A stretch of 32,929 nt of DNA from WRIS01 sp050945135 (GTDB lineage: Bacteria; Actinomycetota; Coriobacteriia; Coriobacteriales; Eggerthellaceae). Both the position numbers and the translations under genes were made by a program. Each line of letters begins with the position of its first letter. The stretch's first letter is position 1. This document shows, piece by piece, positions 1-7,765 of the stretch. Location of the stretch: assembly GCA_050945135.1 (NCBI GenBank), contig JBMNSJ010000019.1, forward strand, positions 1 to 32,929, read 5' to 3'. Below the pieces are notes generated by a model. That model did no database searches, was not told the origin of the DNA, and saw only the letters and a program-made list of their open reading frames with translations.

Positions 1-31
1 GTACCTAACAAGGGTAATAAGCCGGTTGAGT

Positions 32-115
32 GGGGCGATGGATTGGTATGGAGCGAGCTGCATCATTCGACTCCGTACCCATACTCTGCTGATTAGCCCC
101 CAGACACACTTTTTG
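32..115 (+). ncRNA. Possible structured RNA, 3' part
   Basis: GGTATGGAG (45-53) pairs with CTCCGTACC (71-79) with one G-T wobble. The helix continues through CGA (54-56) and TCG (67-69) past a bulged A at 70, giving about 12 paired positions and a 10-base loop. An outer GGGGC (32-36) can pair with GCCCC (96-100), and a TTTTT run follows at 111. This looks like the 3' end of a stable RNA or an mRNA leader/terminator structure. The family is not recognised, and the strand is chosen only because of the T-run. Confidence 0.25.
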
Positions 116-148
116 TCCTATAACCCCAGTATCGTGGCTCCCCTCCCA

Positions 149-185
149 AATGACGCACCTTTAACTCCCTTGAAGGTGCGTCATT
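149..185. terminator. 13-bp inverted repeat, possible terminator
   Basis: AATGACGCACCTT (149-161) is a perfect inverted copy of AAGGTGCGTCATT (173-185) with an 11-base loop. No clear T-run follows on either strand, so this is either a weak or factor-dependent terminator for upstream transcription, or a protein-binding dyad ahead of the hsp20 promoter. Confidence 0.4.
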
Positions 186-276
186 GTTGTACCAAGAGAT
201 GTAAGCTGGAAAAACTATCGAAGGTTTCAACTCTTGCGATTAACTTAACCTCTCGTTAACCCTTTACCCATCTTGC

Positions 277-306
277 TTGACGGTCTTTACCTTAGCTTCC
301 TATGAT
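277..306 (+). promoter_or_regulatory. Sigma-70 type promoter for hsp20
   Basis: TTGACG (277-282) and TATGAT (301-306) are separated by 18 bases. Each hexamer is one mismatch from consensus. Transcription would start near 313 and give a leader of about 64 bases before the hsp20 ATG at 377. No CIRCE or HAIR dyad was seen around it. Confidence 0.65.
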
Positions 307-376
307 TATTGCCAAGAGATTCTTGTAAGAAACACGTCGCAAGAAATACACCCTTGATACGAGTAGGAGAATACTT

Positions 377-820
377 ATGATACTTGGACCTAGCAGAAGA
401 ACTCGCGAGCTACTCAACATGATGGCAGACCCTTTTGAGCTTCTCGTCGATTTACCAACCCCCTCAATTAAAGCCAATCCCCTTCTTATGAAAACAGACA
501 TTAAAGAAGTAGGTGGCGCATATAAAATCGCTATCGACCTGCCCGGTTGCAAAAAAGAGGACATCGATATCGAACTAAAAGACGGCTATCTCGCAGTTAG
601 CGCCTCGAAAGAAACCGAATCAGAGGACAAAGACGAAGCGGGCACCTTTATTCGCAAAGAACGCTTCAGCGGAAAAAGCAGCCGTAGCTTCTATGTAGGT
701 GAAGAAGTGCTTGATTCTGATATCAAAGCAAAGTTCGAAGATGGCGTGCTCAACATTACTGTTCCGAAAAAAGAAGAAGAAACTAAGGTCGATGTTAAGA
801 AATCCATTTCCATCGATTAA
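377..820 (+). CDS. Small heat shock protein, Hsp20/alpha-crystallin family
   Basis: A 147-residue ATP-independent holdase chaperone of the cytoplasm that binds unfolding proteins until DnaK or ClpB can act. A short N-terminal arm (about 1-38) precedes the alpha-crystallin domain (about 39-140). The domain contains the family's conserved DLPG segment (KIAIDLPGCKKEDIDI) and ends in the hallmark GVLNITVPK. The C-terminal tail is short and ends KKSISID. The start is supported by AGGAG at 365-369, seven bases before the ATG. A promoter lies at 277-306, and the NUDIX gene follows nine bases after the stop, so the two are probably co-transcribed. Length and motif are typical of Hsp18-like proteins. 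Sure of the family; the exact gene name is not determinable. Confidence 0.93.
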   Translation: MILGPSRRTRELLNMMADPFELLVDLPTPSIKANPLLMKTDIKEVGGAYKIAIDLPGCKKEDIDIELKDGYLAVSASKETESEDKDEAGTFIRKERFSGKSSRSFYVGEEVLDSDIKAKFEDGVLNITVPKKEEETKVDVKKSISID

Positions 821-829
821 AATCTTGGT

Positions 830-1498
830 ATGAATAATCAAGAACAGAAGCAAGCTAACACAACTCCAACTCCTTATCTGCTGAACGTTCAGCAGATAAG
901 TGATGGTTGGATTAAAAAGTATCTACTTTCTTATCGCTTGCCTGATGGCTCAGAAATAGAGTACGAAAGCGTCTCTCGTAAAGACCTTGAGGGCTACACG
1001 CGCGAACTTACCAAAACGGACACCACTACGAAGCGTGCCGATGCCATCAGTATCGTAGGCCGCACCACGTCTGATGAAATTCTACTCATCAAAGAATTCC
1101 GCTACCCTCTGAACAGCTGGTGCATCGCATTTCCTGCTGGTCTTGTCGAAGAAGGTGAGAGCATTTTTTCCTGTGCTCAACGCGAGCTTCAGGAAGAAAC
1201 GGGTTACAGCATCATCACTGAAGAAGGCAGGCCGAAAATGCACCCGCTCTCCCAACCAGGCTACTCGTCTACAGGCATGAGCGAAGAGAGCGTTCACATC
1301 GTGTATGCCTACGTAGAAAAAACTGGTGAGCCGAAACCCGAACCAAAAGAGTTTATCGAAACCTTCACGGTAAAGATTGAGGACATCCCCCGATTCATAC
1401 GCGAGAACACAATCCCTATGGGAACCAGGTCGCAACTGATTTTAGAAGCTTTTATTCAGGATATGCGATGGGATGAATGCGAGAAAAGCCCCGAGTAG
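830..1498 (+). CDS. NUDIX hydrolase, ADP-ribose pyrophosphatase-like
   Basis: A 222-residue NUDIX enzyme. The NUDIX box is complete: G-x5-E-x7-REL-x-EETGY, with REL and EE in place to bind the catalytic magnesium. The layout, with an N-terminal beta domain carrying IVGRTTSDEILLIKEFRYP before the box, resembles ADP-ribose/ADP-sugar pyrophosphatases (NudF/YffH-like). The substrate remains an inference. The ATG lies nine bases after the hsp20 stop and has no clear Shine-Dalgarno sequence (the upstream bases are AAAATCTTGGT), so translation may be coupled to hsp20. No better in-frame start exists before the conserved region. A perfect 28-bp palindrome lies at codons 15-24. A weak AAGCC/GGCTT hairpin spans the stop codon and may end the transcript. 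Confidence 0.88.
   Translation: MNNQEQKQANTTPTPYLLNVQQISDGWIKKYLLSYRLPDGSEIEYESVSRKDLEGYTRELTKTDTTTKRADAISIVGRTTSDEILLIKEFRYPLNSWCIAFPAGLVEEGESIFSCAQRELQEETGYSIITEEGRPKMHPLSQPGYSSTGMSEESVHIVYAYVEKTGEPKPEPKEFIETFTVKIEDIPRFIRENTIPMGTRSQLILEAFIQDMRWDECEKSPE
873..900. repeat. Perfect 28-bp palindrome within the NUDIX gene
   Basis: CTTATCTGCTGAAC (873-886) is followed without a spacer by its exact reverse complement GTTCAGCAGATAAG (887-900). It lies 43 bases into the coding frame and encodes roughly YLLNVQQIS. As RNA it would form a long stem with almost no loop near the start codon. As DNA it could be an operator for a dimeric regulator. Confidence 0.9.
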
Positions 1499-1570
1499 AG
1501 GCTTAGTTCTGCAATCTAGCCAAGCCCGTCTCAACGTTTTAGCTGCTTCGCTGAGAAAGCCGCGAGAGCA

Positions 1571-2134
1571 CTAACGATTGATAACCTCGATTTGTATTCC
1601 CTCCATCACATCGAGGGCTTTTTCATGCAAGGGCTTATCGTAGGAATCGGTGCATCTTGCATCGACAATCACGGGAACGTCTGGACAAGCAGATTTCGCA
1701 ATAATTGCATTAGATATCAGGCAGATATTTGAAACTAAACCTACCAGCTCAATGCTGATAAAAGGAAGGATTGCGAGTTCGCTTGCTTGCTCTTGTCTAC
1801 GAGTGAGCATTTCCGCAAGATCCATTGAGCCAAAGGTAGGCTTTCCAAAGTTAACATCACGCTCGGTAATAAGATCTGCTACTTTGCCATAAAGATTCCA
1901 GCCCTCAGTTCCTTTTATGCAGTGCTCAACAGGCAGATTCTTTCCTTCGAGAGTGTCAAGATAATTTTTTGCATGGGTATCAAAAGTAAAAAGAATCTCA
2001 TCGCCCGCTTCGCGATACTCGTTAATCTTTTCGACAATTGGGACTTCTAGCTTTTCTGCCCCCGGAAAACCTAAGCTTCCGTCAACAAAGTCATTCTGAA
2101 AATCGACGACAACCAACAAACGTTTCATCTTCAC
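1571..2134 (-). CDS. Isochorismatase-family cysteine hydrolase, nicotinamidase-like
   Basis: A 187-residue protein of the isochorismatase/nicotinamidase superfamily. The catalytic triad is visible: D11 (VVVDFQNDF), K98 (FGKPTF) and C138 (SNICLIS). The nicotinamidase zinc-ligand set also appears as D52, H54 (FDTHAKN) and H71 (PVEHC), so nicotinamide-to-nicotinate hydrolysis is plausible. A generic amidase role cannot be excluded. The annotated start is GTG at 2132-2134; an ATG two codons later (2126-2128) would give MKRLLVVVD and is equally likely. It begins just after the yerC-like stop and is the last gene of the ilvE-cimA run. A salvage enzyme at the end of an amino-acid operon is unusual but could simply be co-transcribed. 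Confidence 0.82.
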   Translation of the reverse strand: MKMKRLLVVVDFQNDFVDGSLGFPGAEKLEVPIVEKINEYREAGDEILFTFDTHAKNYLDTLEGKNLPVEHCIKGTEGWNLYGKVADLITERDVNFGKPTFGSMDLAEMLTRRQEQASELAILPFISIELVGLVSNICLISNAIIAKSACPDVPVIVDARCTDSYDKPLHEKALDVMEGIQIEVINR

Positions 2135-2135
2135 T

Positions 2136-2435
2136 CTACTCTTTCTCGCTTCTTTCCTTTAGCACACTCAGCGCATGCTCGTATCCTCCAGAGCCATAGC
2201 TCAAGCACTTTGACACGCGAGCGATTGTGGTAGCTGAAGCACCTGTTTCAGCCTCAATGCTCGCATACGAATTACCCTCTGCCAGCAAGCGCGCTACCTC
2301 AAGACGCTGGGAGGTTTCTTTTATCTCGCGCACGGTAAACAAATCTTCAAGAAGCTGAAAAAGATCATCTGGGTTATCCAGTTTTGCAAGCGCGTAGAGA
2401 AGGTCATCGACCTCCCGCGTTCTTAAATCAGTCAT
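2136..2435 (-). CDS. YerC/YecD family TrpR-related DNA-binding protein
   Basis: A 99-residue all-helical protein of the YerC/YecD branch of the TrpR superfamily. Key segments are DLFTVREIKETSQRLEVARLL, followed by the helix-turn-helix LLAEGNSYASIEAETGASATTIARVSKCL, then a tail of the YGSGGY type. The family is thought to regulate transcription, but its ligand and targets are generally unknown. The ATG (2433-2435) directly abuts the cimA stop (TAG at 2436-2438), so translation is probably coupled. Its place between cimA and a nicotinamidase-like gene suggests it senses a product of the branched-chain or a related pathway, possibly controlling its own operon. That role is inference only. Confidence 0.88.
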   Translation of the reverse strand: MTDLRTREVDDLLYALAKLDNPDDLFQLLEDLFTVREIKETSQRLEVARLLAEGNSYASIEAETGASATTIARVSKCLSYGSGGYEHALSVLKERSEKE

Positions 2436-4016
2436 CTATCTGCCCATTCTCATAAGGCCATAGTCAATTGAGTCTACAAGCGCGTTCCAGGAAGCTTCGA
2501 TGATGTTTTCTGAAACTCCCACCGTTCCCCAACTTTCATGTCTGTTTTGCGAGGTAATAACAACACGAGTAATAGCGCCCGTGCCAACATTTTCATCAAG
2601 GATACGAACTTTGTAGTCGACAAGCTCGATATCGGCAACCTCTGGGTAGAAACGCGTGATGGCCATTCTAAGTGCGTTGTCGAGCGCTCCAACCGGACCC
2701 GCTCCTTCGCCTGTCGCCACAAAACGCTGGTCTCCAACATGAATCTTAATAGTTGCTTCGCTCATTGCATCTTTAGCGCGAGCGCCTACATCTTCTCGAT
2801 CATCAACGATGACGCGGAAACTCTCCAGCGTAAAATGCGGCTTAAATCTATCCATATGTCTTTGTAGCAAGATTGCCAGCGAGCCATCGGCGATTTCGTA
2901 ACTATAGCCCAGCTGTTCACGTTGTTTGATATCGTCAAGAATCCTCTGCGTGCGCTCAGAATCTTCGCCTAAATCAATGCCAAGGCTTTTTGCCTTTGCG
3001 AGCAAGGAAGCCTTTCCAGCTAACTCACTTACGAGCATACGTGTTGAATTTCCGACTAAACGAGGATCAACGTGCTCATACGCCTCCGAGAAACGCGCAA
3101 TTGCGCTCGCATGAAGCCCACCTTTATGAGTAAATGCTGAAGCTCCCGTGTAAGGATGATTGTGAGGCAAAGTCATATTGCAGGTCTCTGCCACAAACTG
3201 TGCAACGCTGGTTAATTGGCGAAGATTATCCGCCCCTACACAGCGATGACCCATTTTGAGCTCAAGATCAGCAATGACGGTAAGGAGGTCAGCATTTCCA
3301 ACACGCTCGCCCAATCCATTGATTGTTCCCTGCACTTGTGTGGCACCCGCTCGAACAGCCGAAAGAGTATTGGCAATAGCGCAGCCCGAATCGTTATGAC
3401 AGTGAATGCCGATTGCTTGACCTGGGAACGTTTTTACCACTTCGCGACATATTTCTTCAACTTCGAAGGGTAATGCTCCTCCGTTTGTCTCACACAAATC
3501 AAGTGAATCGGCACCCGCGTCAACCGCTGCTCGCAAGCATTCCATCGCATAGGCCGAATCGGCTTTGTAGCCGTCGAAGAAGTGTTCCGCATCGAACACC
3601 ACGCGCTTTCCCTTAGCTTTAAGGTAGGCGATAGATTCACTTATCATTGCAAGATTCTCGTCGAGGCTTGTTTGAAGCGCCTGTTCAACCTGAACATTCC
3701 AAGTTTTTCCCACCAAGGTGATGGCTGACACCCCCGAATCAAGCAAGCCAGCAAGCCCGCTGTCTTCCTCAACGCTAACTCCGCGCTTGCGGGTGGAGCC
3801 AAAGGCGGTAATCTGGGAATGCTTGAGCGGCATTTCTGCCACCCGTTTAAAAAAGGCGATATCCTTCGGATTGGAAGAAGGATATCCGCCCTCGATGTAA
3901 TCAATACCAAACTCGTCGAGTCTCTCAACGATACGCAGCTTATCTTCGAGCGATAAGGATATTCCCTCGCCCTGCTCGCCGTCACGCAGCGTTGAATCGT
4001 AACTAAGGATTCTCAT
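2436..4016 (-). CDS. cimA: (R)-citramalate synthase
   Basis: A 526-residue enzyme that condenses pyruvate and acetyl-CoA to (R)-citramalate, giving 2-oxobutanoate for isoleucine without threonine deaminase. The N-terminal TIM barrel starts with YDSTLRDGEQGEGISLSLEDK and the IEGGYPSSNPKD segment that separates this CimA group from 2-isopropylmalate synthases. The metal-binding HxH lies in AIGIHCHNDSG. The catalytic-region GLGERVGNADL and NHPYTGASAFTHKGGLH follow. The last roughly 140 residues form the LeuA-type allosteric dimerisation domain, so isoleucine feedback is likely. The ATG overlaps the end of ilvE by 14 bases, supporting one transcript. Length matches this branch (about 520-540). 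Homocitrate or isopropylmalate synthase is less likely given the N-terminal signature. Confidence 0.93.
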   Translation of the reverse strand: MRILSYDSTLRDGEQGEGISLSLEDKLRIVERLDEFGIDYIEGGYPSSNPKDIAFFKRVAEMPLKHSQITAFGSTRKRGVSVEEDSGLAGLLDSGVSAITLVGKTWNVQVEQALQTSLDENLAMISESIAYLKAKGKRVVFDAEHFFDGYKADSAYAMECLRAAVDAGADSLDLCETNGGALPFEVEEICREVVKTFPGQAIGIHCHNDSGCAIANTLSAVRAGATQVQGTINGLGERVGNADLLTVIADLELKMGHRCVGADNLRQLTSVAQFVAETCNMTLPHNHPYTGASAFTHKGGLHASAIARFSEAYEHVDPRLVGNSTRMLVSELAGKASLLAKAKSLGIDLGEDSERTQRILDDIKQREQLGYSYEIADGSLAILLQRHMDRFKPHFTLESFRVIVDDREDVGARAKDAMSEATIKIHVGDQRFVATGEGAGPVGALDNALRMAITRFYPEVADIELVDYKVRILDENVGTGAITRVVITSQNRHESWGTVGVSENIIEASWNALVDSIDYGLMRMGR

Positions 4017-4944
4017 GATGCAACACTTCTGTCAACCAATCGGCATATTCTTCAACCTGACCATAGGCAACTTCAAAGAAGCGCTTCTGCAGACCACGAG
4101 TGACCTCACCTGGTTCTCCTATAACACGCTCATCAACGCTTGCGATAGGGGTAACCTCTGCAGCCGAACCAGTCATGAACATCTCGTCGGCAATGTATAG
4201 ATCGGAACGAGTCAGACTCTCCTCAATAACAGGAACGTCTAAATCGTTGGCAAGGCAAATAATCGAATCGCGCGTAATGCCCTCAAGAACACCGTCAGAC
4301 AGCGGTGGTGTCGACATAATGCCATCGCGAACCACAAAGATGTTTTCTCCGGTGCCCTCACAAACAAGGCCAGCCTCGTTGAGCATAACCGCCTCAGCAT
4401 ACCCGTGGGAACGAGCCTCAAGCTTTGCAAAAATAGAATTCATATAGGACGCACTTGACTTAACCGCAGGTGGAATGGCATTAATTGAGCGTTGTCGCCA
4501 AGAGGAAACTCCGACCTTAATACCTTTCTCCAAAGCCTCAGCACCCAAATACGCATCCCAAGGCCATACAGCAATAATGACATCAACCGGCGCATCGCTT
4601 GGATCGACGCCCATTGCGCCATAGCCGCGATAAACGAGTGGACGAATATAGCAAGAAGAAAGCTTGTTCTTTTCGATAATCGAAACCGTTGCATCACAGA
4701 GCTCGTCAACCGTGTACTCAAGGTCAATCAGGGCAATTTTACAGCTCCGATGAAGGCGCTCCATGTGCTCACGAAGACGGAATACGTAGCTTTTCTTGCT
4801 GGCAGGATCTTGGTAGCAACGAATTCCTTCAAACACCGCAGAGCCATAATGGAGTGAGTGAGAAAGAACATGAGTGGTCGCATCTTCCCATGCGATTGTT
4901 TCTCCATTCTTCCAAATGTAATCAACTGCTGTAAGCTCTGCCAT
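4003..4944 (-). CDS. ilvE: Branched-chain amino acid aminotransferase
   Basis: A 313-residue fold-type IV PLP enzyme exchanging amino groups between glutamate and the 2-oxo acids of leucine, isoleucine and valine. Evidence includes HSLHYGSAVFEGIRCY, the PLP lysine (about K162) in AVKSSASYMNS, the GVSSWRQRS strand and the CEGTGENIF cofactor-binding loop. The frame is open upstream to 5088, overlapping glnN, but MAELTAVDYIWKNGE at 4944 is the usual family start, and GAAAGGA lies upstream at good spacing. D-amino-acid transaminase or aminodeoxychorismate lyase are relatives but fit the motifs less well. cimA follows with a 14-base overlap, joining the citramalate route and the final transamination step in one operon. 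Confidence 0.94.
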   Translation of the reverse strand: MAELTAVDYIWKNGETIAWEDATTHVLSHSLHYGSAVFEGIRCYQDPASKKSYVFRLREHMERLHRSCKIALIDLEYTVDELCDATVSIIEKNKLSSCYIRPLVYRGYGAMGVDPSDAPVDVIIAVWPWDAYLGAEALEKGIKVGVSSWRQRSINAIPPAVKSSASYMNSIFAKLEARSHGYAEAVMLNEAGLVCEGTGENIFVVRDGIMSTPPLSDGVLEGITRDSIICLANDLDVPVIEESLTRSDLYIADEMFMTGSAAEVTPIASVDERVIGEPGEVTRGLQKRFFEVAYGQVEEYADWLTEVLHHENP

Positions 4945-5045
4945 AGAAGGTGTCCTTTCTCTGTGCAAGAATTCGTTGCGTGTAGTGATGTGGAGTCGCA
5001 ACGAACCCCTCTTTATTCTTTGGTATTGTACTTCATTGCCCTTAT

Positions 5046-7142
5046 CTAAGCATAGAACAAGATTTTGTTGTACGTAGGCAGGGGCCAATGGGTGCGATCG
5101 GTTATACGCTCAAGCCCATCAATTGCTTGGCGTAGCTTGTCCATCACCGGAATTACTTGCTCGGCATAGGCCTTTGCCTTTGCCTGCTCGTCTTCCATAT
5201 CGCGAATGCTTTGATGAAGCTCATCGAGGGTTTTTAACTTGTCATAAGCATAATCAATGCCCGTCAAAAGTCGCTCGAGAACCGTTTCTTGATGCGAGAG
5301 CGAAGCATCCGGCATGACTTGTTTAATCGAGGAAATATTATCTGCCACCTCGGCAGCATATTGATTAATTGCGGGCAATAAGGTGCGTCGCACCATGCGC
5401 TTCATCACGCGCGCCTCAATATTCATCGTCTTGTTGTACTTTTCTAGCTTTACTTCATAACGACTGGTAATCTCAGAGCGGTTCAAAACACCAAAGCTTT
5501 CAAAAAGCTCGATGCTTCTCTCTTCGATAAAGCAAGGAAGCGCTTCTGCTGTATTCTTATGGTGCGCAAGCCCTCTACGCTCGGCTTCTTTTTCCCATTC
5601 CTCAGAGTACCCATTGCCGTTAAAAATGATGCGTTGATGTTGTTTAAGCGACTCGCGGATATACTCAATGGCTGCCGCTTCAAACTCTTTGTTTCCACGA
5701 CTCTCCATAGCATCAGCGAACTCTTTGAGGCTTTTTGCCATGGCAGTATTGAGAATCATATTGCAATCCGACAGGTTCACGTTTGAGCCAGGCATACGAA
5801 ACTCAAATTTATTGCCCGTAAAAGCAAAGGGACTGGTGCGATTGCGATCAGTATTATCTTTAGGGAAATGGGGTAAGAATTCCACACCAAGATCCATAAC
5901 AACCTTGTTCAAGTTGTCATACTCTTCTTCGTGTCCTGTGATAAGCGCCTCGACAACTTCATCGAGCTCGTCTCCCAAAAACATCGAGATAATGGCTGGC
6001 GGGGCTTCGTTTCCTCCCAAACGATGATCGTTGCCCGCTGAAGCAACGCTCATGCGTAAGAGCTCTTGATAATCATCAACCGCCTGGATAACACCTGTTA
6101 AGAACACCAGAAAACGCAGGTTGTCCATGGGTGTATCGCCTGGGTCAAGAAGGTTTACTCTGTCTGCCGCGATTGACCAGTTGTTATGCTTTCCCGATCC
6201 GTTAATGCCAGCAAAAGGTTTTTCGTGCTGCAAGCAAACTAGCCCAAAGCGAGATGCGAGAAGCTTCATTTTTTCCATCGTAAGCAGATTTTCATCAATT
6301 GCTCGATTAGCATTAGTAAAAATTGGTGCAAGTTCGTGCTGGGCTGGAGCAACCTCATTGTGCTTTGTGCGTGCCGAAACACCGAGGGCCCATAGTTCAT
6401 CATCGAGTAATTTCATAAACTCGTTAACCGTTGGCCTGATAGCGCCAAAATAATGCTCTTCGAGTTCTTGGCCTTTACAAGGCGGATATCCAAAAAGCGT
6501 ACGCCCACACAACATAAGATCTTGCCGAGCTTCGTAATCTTTCTCAGAAATTAAGAAGTACTCTTGTTCCGAACCAACTGTCGGTATAACGCGTCTTGGA
6601 TGCTCGCCGAAGAGTGCCAAAACGCGCTTAGCTTGCTCCTCGATAGCGTTCATCGAGCGCAGCAGTGGAGTTTTCTTATCGAGCGCTTCACCGGTATAGC
6701 TGCAAAACGCAGTAGGAATACATAAGACCTCATCTTTGATAAAGGCAAAACTAGTGGGATCCCAAGCGGTATAGCCTCGCGCTTCAAACGTGGCACGCAA
6801 ACCACCTGAAGGAAAGCTTGAAGCATCAGGTTCGCCTTGGATGAGCTCTTTTCCAGAAAAGCTCATAATGGCACGACCGTCTGGCAGCGGATCGAGGAAG
6901 CTATCATGCTTTTCTGAAGTAATGCCGGAAAGCGGCTGGAACCAATGCGTGTAATGCGTAGCTCCTTTTTCGATTGCCCACTCTTTCATGGCATGTGCCA
7001 CCACGTTGGCAACTTCAGGATCAAGAGCTTCACCATCACGAATGGTGTGCTGCAGGCTTTTATAGGTTGCTGAAGGCAGCCTTTCCCGCATTGTGTGCTC
7101 ATTAAATACCATTGATCCGTAGAGTTCAGAAATTCTTGGCAT
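5046..7142 (-). CDS. glnN: Glutamine synthetase type III
   Basis: A 698-residue glutamine synthetase making glutamine from glutamate, ammonia and ATP in the cytoplasm. The length and the N-terminus SELYGSMVFNEHTMRERLP identify the large type III (GlnN) family. The catalytic core shows GSEQEYFLIS (metal-binding glutamates), KHNEVAPAQHELAPIF, GINGSGKHNNWS (ATP/glutamate site) and FRMPGSNVNLSDCN. The C-terminal third is helical and rich in E and K, as in other type III enzymes. An upstream GAGGAG lies about ten bases from the ATG. ilvE starts about 100 bases downstream on the same strand, so partial co-transcription is possible. Neither a PII gene nor an ammonium transporter gene lies nearby. 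Confidence 0.95.
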   Translation of the reverse strand: MPRISELYGSMVFNEHTMRERLPSATYKSLQHTIRDGEALDPEVANVVAHAMKEWAIEKGATHYTHWFQPLSGITSEKHDSFLDPLPDGRAIMSFSGKELIQGEPDASSFPSGGLRATFEARGYTAWDPTSFAFIKDEVLCIPTAFCSYTGEALDKKTPLLRSMNAIEEQAKRVLALFGEHPRRVIPTVGSEQEYFLISEKDYEARQDLMLCGRTLFGYPPCKGQELEEHYFGAIRPTVNEFMKLLDDELWALGVSARTKHNEVAPAQHELAPIFTNANRAIDENLLTMEKMKLLASRFGLVCLQHEKPFAGINGSGKHNNWSIAADRVNLLDPGDTPMDNLRFLVFLTGVIQAVDDYQELLRMSVASAGNDHRLGGNEAPPAIISMFLGDELDEVVEALITGHEEEYDNLNKVVMDLGVEFLPHFPKDNTDRNRTSPFAFTGNKFEFRMPGSNVNLSDCNMILNTAMAKSLKEFADAMESRGNKEFEAAAIEYIRESLKQHQRIIFNGNGYSEEWEKEAERRGLAHHKNTAEALPCFIEERSIELFESFGVLNRSEITSRYEVKLEKYNKTMNIEARVMKRMVRRTLLPAINQYAAEVADNISSIKQVMPDASLSHQETVLERLLTGIDYAYDKLKTLDELHQSIRDMEDEQAKAKAYAEQVIPVMDKLRQAIDGLERITDRTHWPLPTYNKILFYA

Positions 7143-7295
7143 ATCCTACTTGCTCCTCATCTTGTACTACCCTTTGCAACCTATGTAATAAGCTGCGAAC
7201 TCATGCTTTGCCCACCTTATCACAGCAGGCCCGAAAGCTGATTGTTTCCCCTTCGAAACCACTGAAAAGTTGCGGTCGCGTTTCGTGGGCTTGTT

Positions 7296-7330
7296 GAAAA
7301 AAGAAAAGCCCGCATCGCTGCGAGCTTTTC
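7296..7330 (-). terminator. Rho-independent terminator of rplM-rpsI
   Basis: On the minus strand, GAAAAGC and GCTTTTC arms (7303-7309 and 7324-7330) enclose a second CGCA/TGCG stem around a four-base loop, followed by a TTTTTT run (7297-7302). It lies about 43 bases after the rpsI stop and before glnN, so it separates the ribosomal genes from glnN. Confidence 0.85.
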
Positions 7331-7372
7331 GTTGTGGTACATCCAAATCCACCTAAAGAATTCCAGTGGTGT

Positions 7373-7765
7373 CTAGCGCTTACTAAACTGTGGACGCTTA
7401 CGTGCTTTTTTAAGACCATACTTCTTACGCTCGACCATACGTGCATCGCGTGTAAGGTAGCCTGCTTTTTTGAGCTCGGCGCGATAATCGCCCGCATCAA
7501 GAAGAGCACGAGCAATACCGTGGCGCAAAGCGCCTGCTTGACCAGAGATTCCGCCACCATTAAGAATAGCGACAACATCAAAATGATCATTTGTATCAGT
7601 TACCTTGAAAGGGGCTTTGGCGTAATTGACCAGAGCCTCACGACCAAAATACTCTTGAGCATCGCGACCATTGACGATCACTTTGCCTGAGCCCGGAACA
7701 AGACGTACGCGAGCGACAGCGTTCTTCCTGCGGCCGGTGCCGTAATATAAAGCTTCGCCTGCCAT
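7373..7765 (-). CDS. rpsI: 30S ribosomal protein S9
   Basis: A 130-residue ribosomal protein S9 of the small subunit, whose C-terminal tail reaches the decoding region and P-site tRNA. The start YYGTGRRKNAVARVRLVPGSGKVIVNGRD, the middle GGGISGQAGALRHGIARAL and the end RKKYGLKKARKRPQFSKR are all diagnostic, including the final KR. The ATG overlaps the rplM stop by one base (TAATG), and a GGAGG lies inside the end of rplM. It is co-transcribed with rplM and followed by a clear terminator. Confidence 0.98.
   Translation of the reverse strand: MAGEALYYGTGRRKNAVARVRLVPGSGKVIVNGRDAQEYFGREALVNYAKAPFKVTDTNDHFDVVAILNGGGISGQAGALRHGIARALLDAGDYRAELKKAGYLTRDARMVERKKYGLKKARKRPQFSKR

Larger units (their letters stand above)
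1..376. other. Non-coding 5' region upstream of hsp20
   Basis: No convincing gene is seen in this stretch. It holds two strong hairpins (about 32-100 and 149-185), reported separately, and a sigma-70 type promoter at 277-306 pointing at hsp20. A 77-codon open frame crosses both hairpins, has no ribosome-binding site and resembles nothing, so I do not call it. No tRNA, tmRNA, SRP RNA or RNase P RNA signature was recognised. Confidence 0.6.

Noticed and set aside
1..115. tRNA, RNase P RNA or tmRNA at the window start
   Set aside because: ATTCGACT looked like a T-loop and AAGCCGG like an inverted RNase P segment, but the flanking stems do not fit any of these RNAs.
26..259. 77-codon open frame in the first intergenic region
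   Set aside because: No ribosome-binding site, no family resemblance, and it runs across two strong hairpins.
1082..1435. 117-codon frame opposite the NUDIX gene
   Set aside because: Lies fully inside a convincing NUDIX gene on the other strand; the translation has no recognisable domain.
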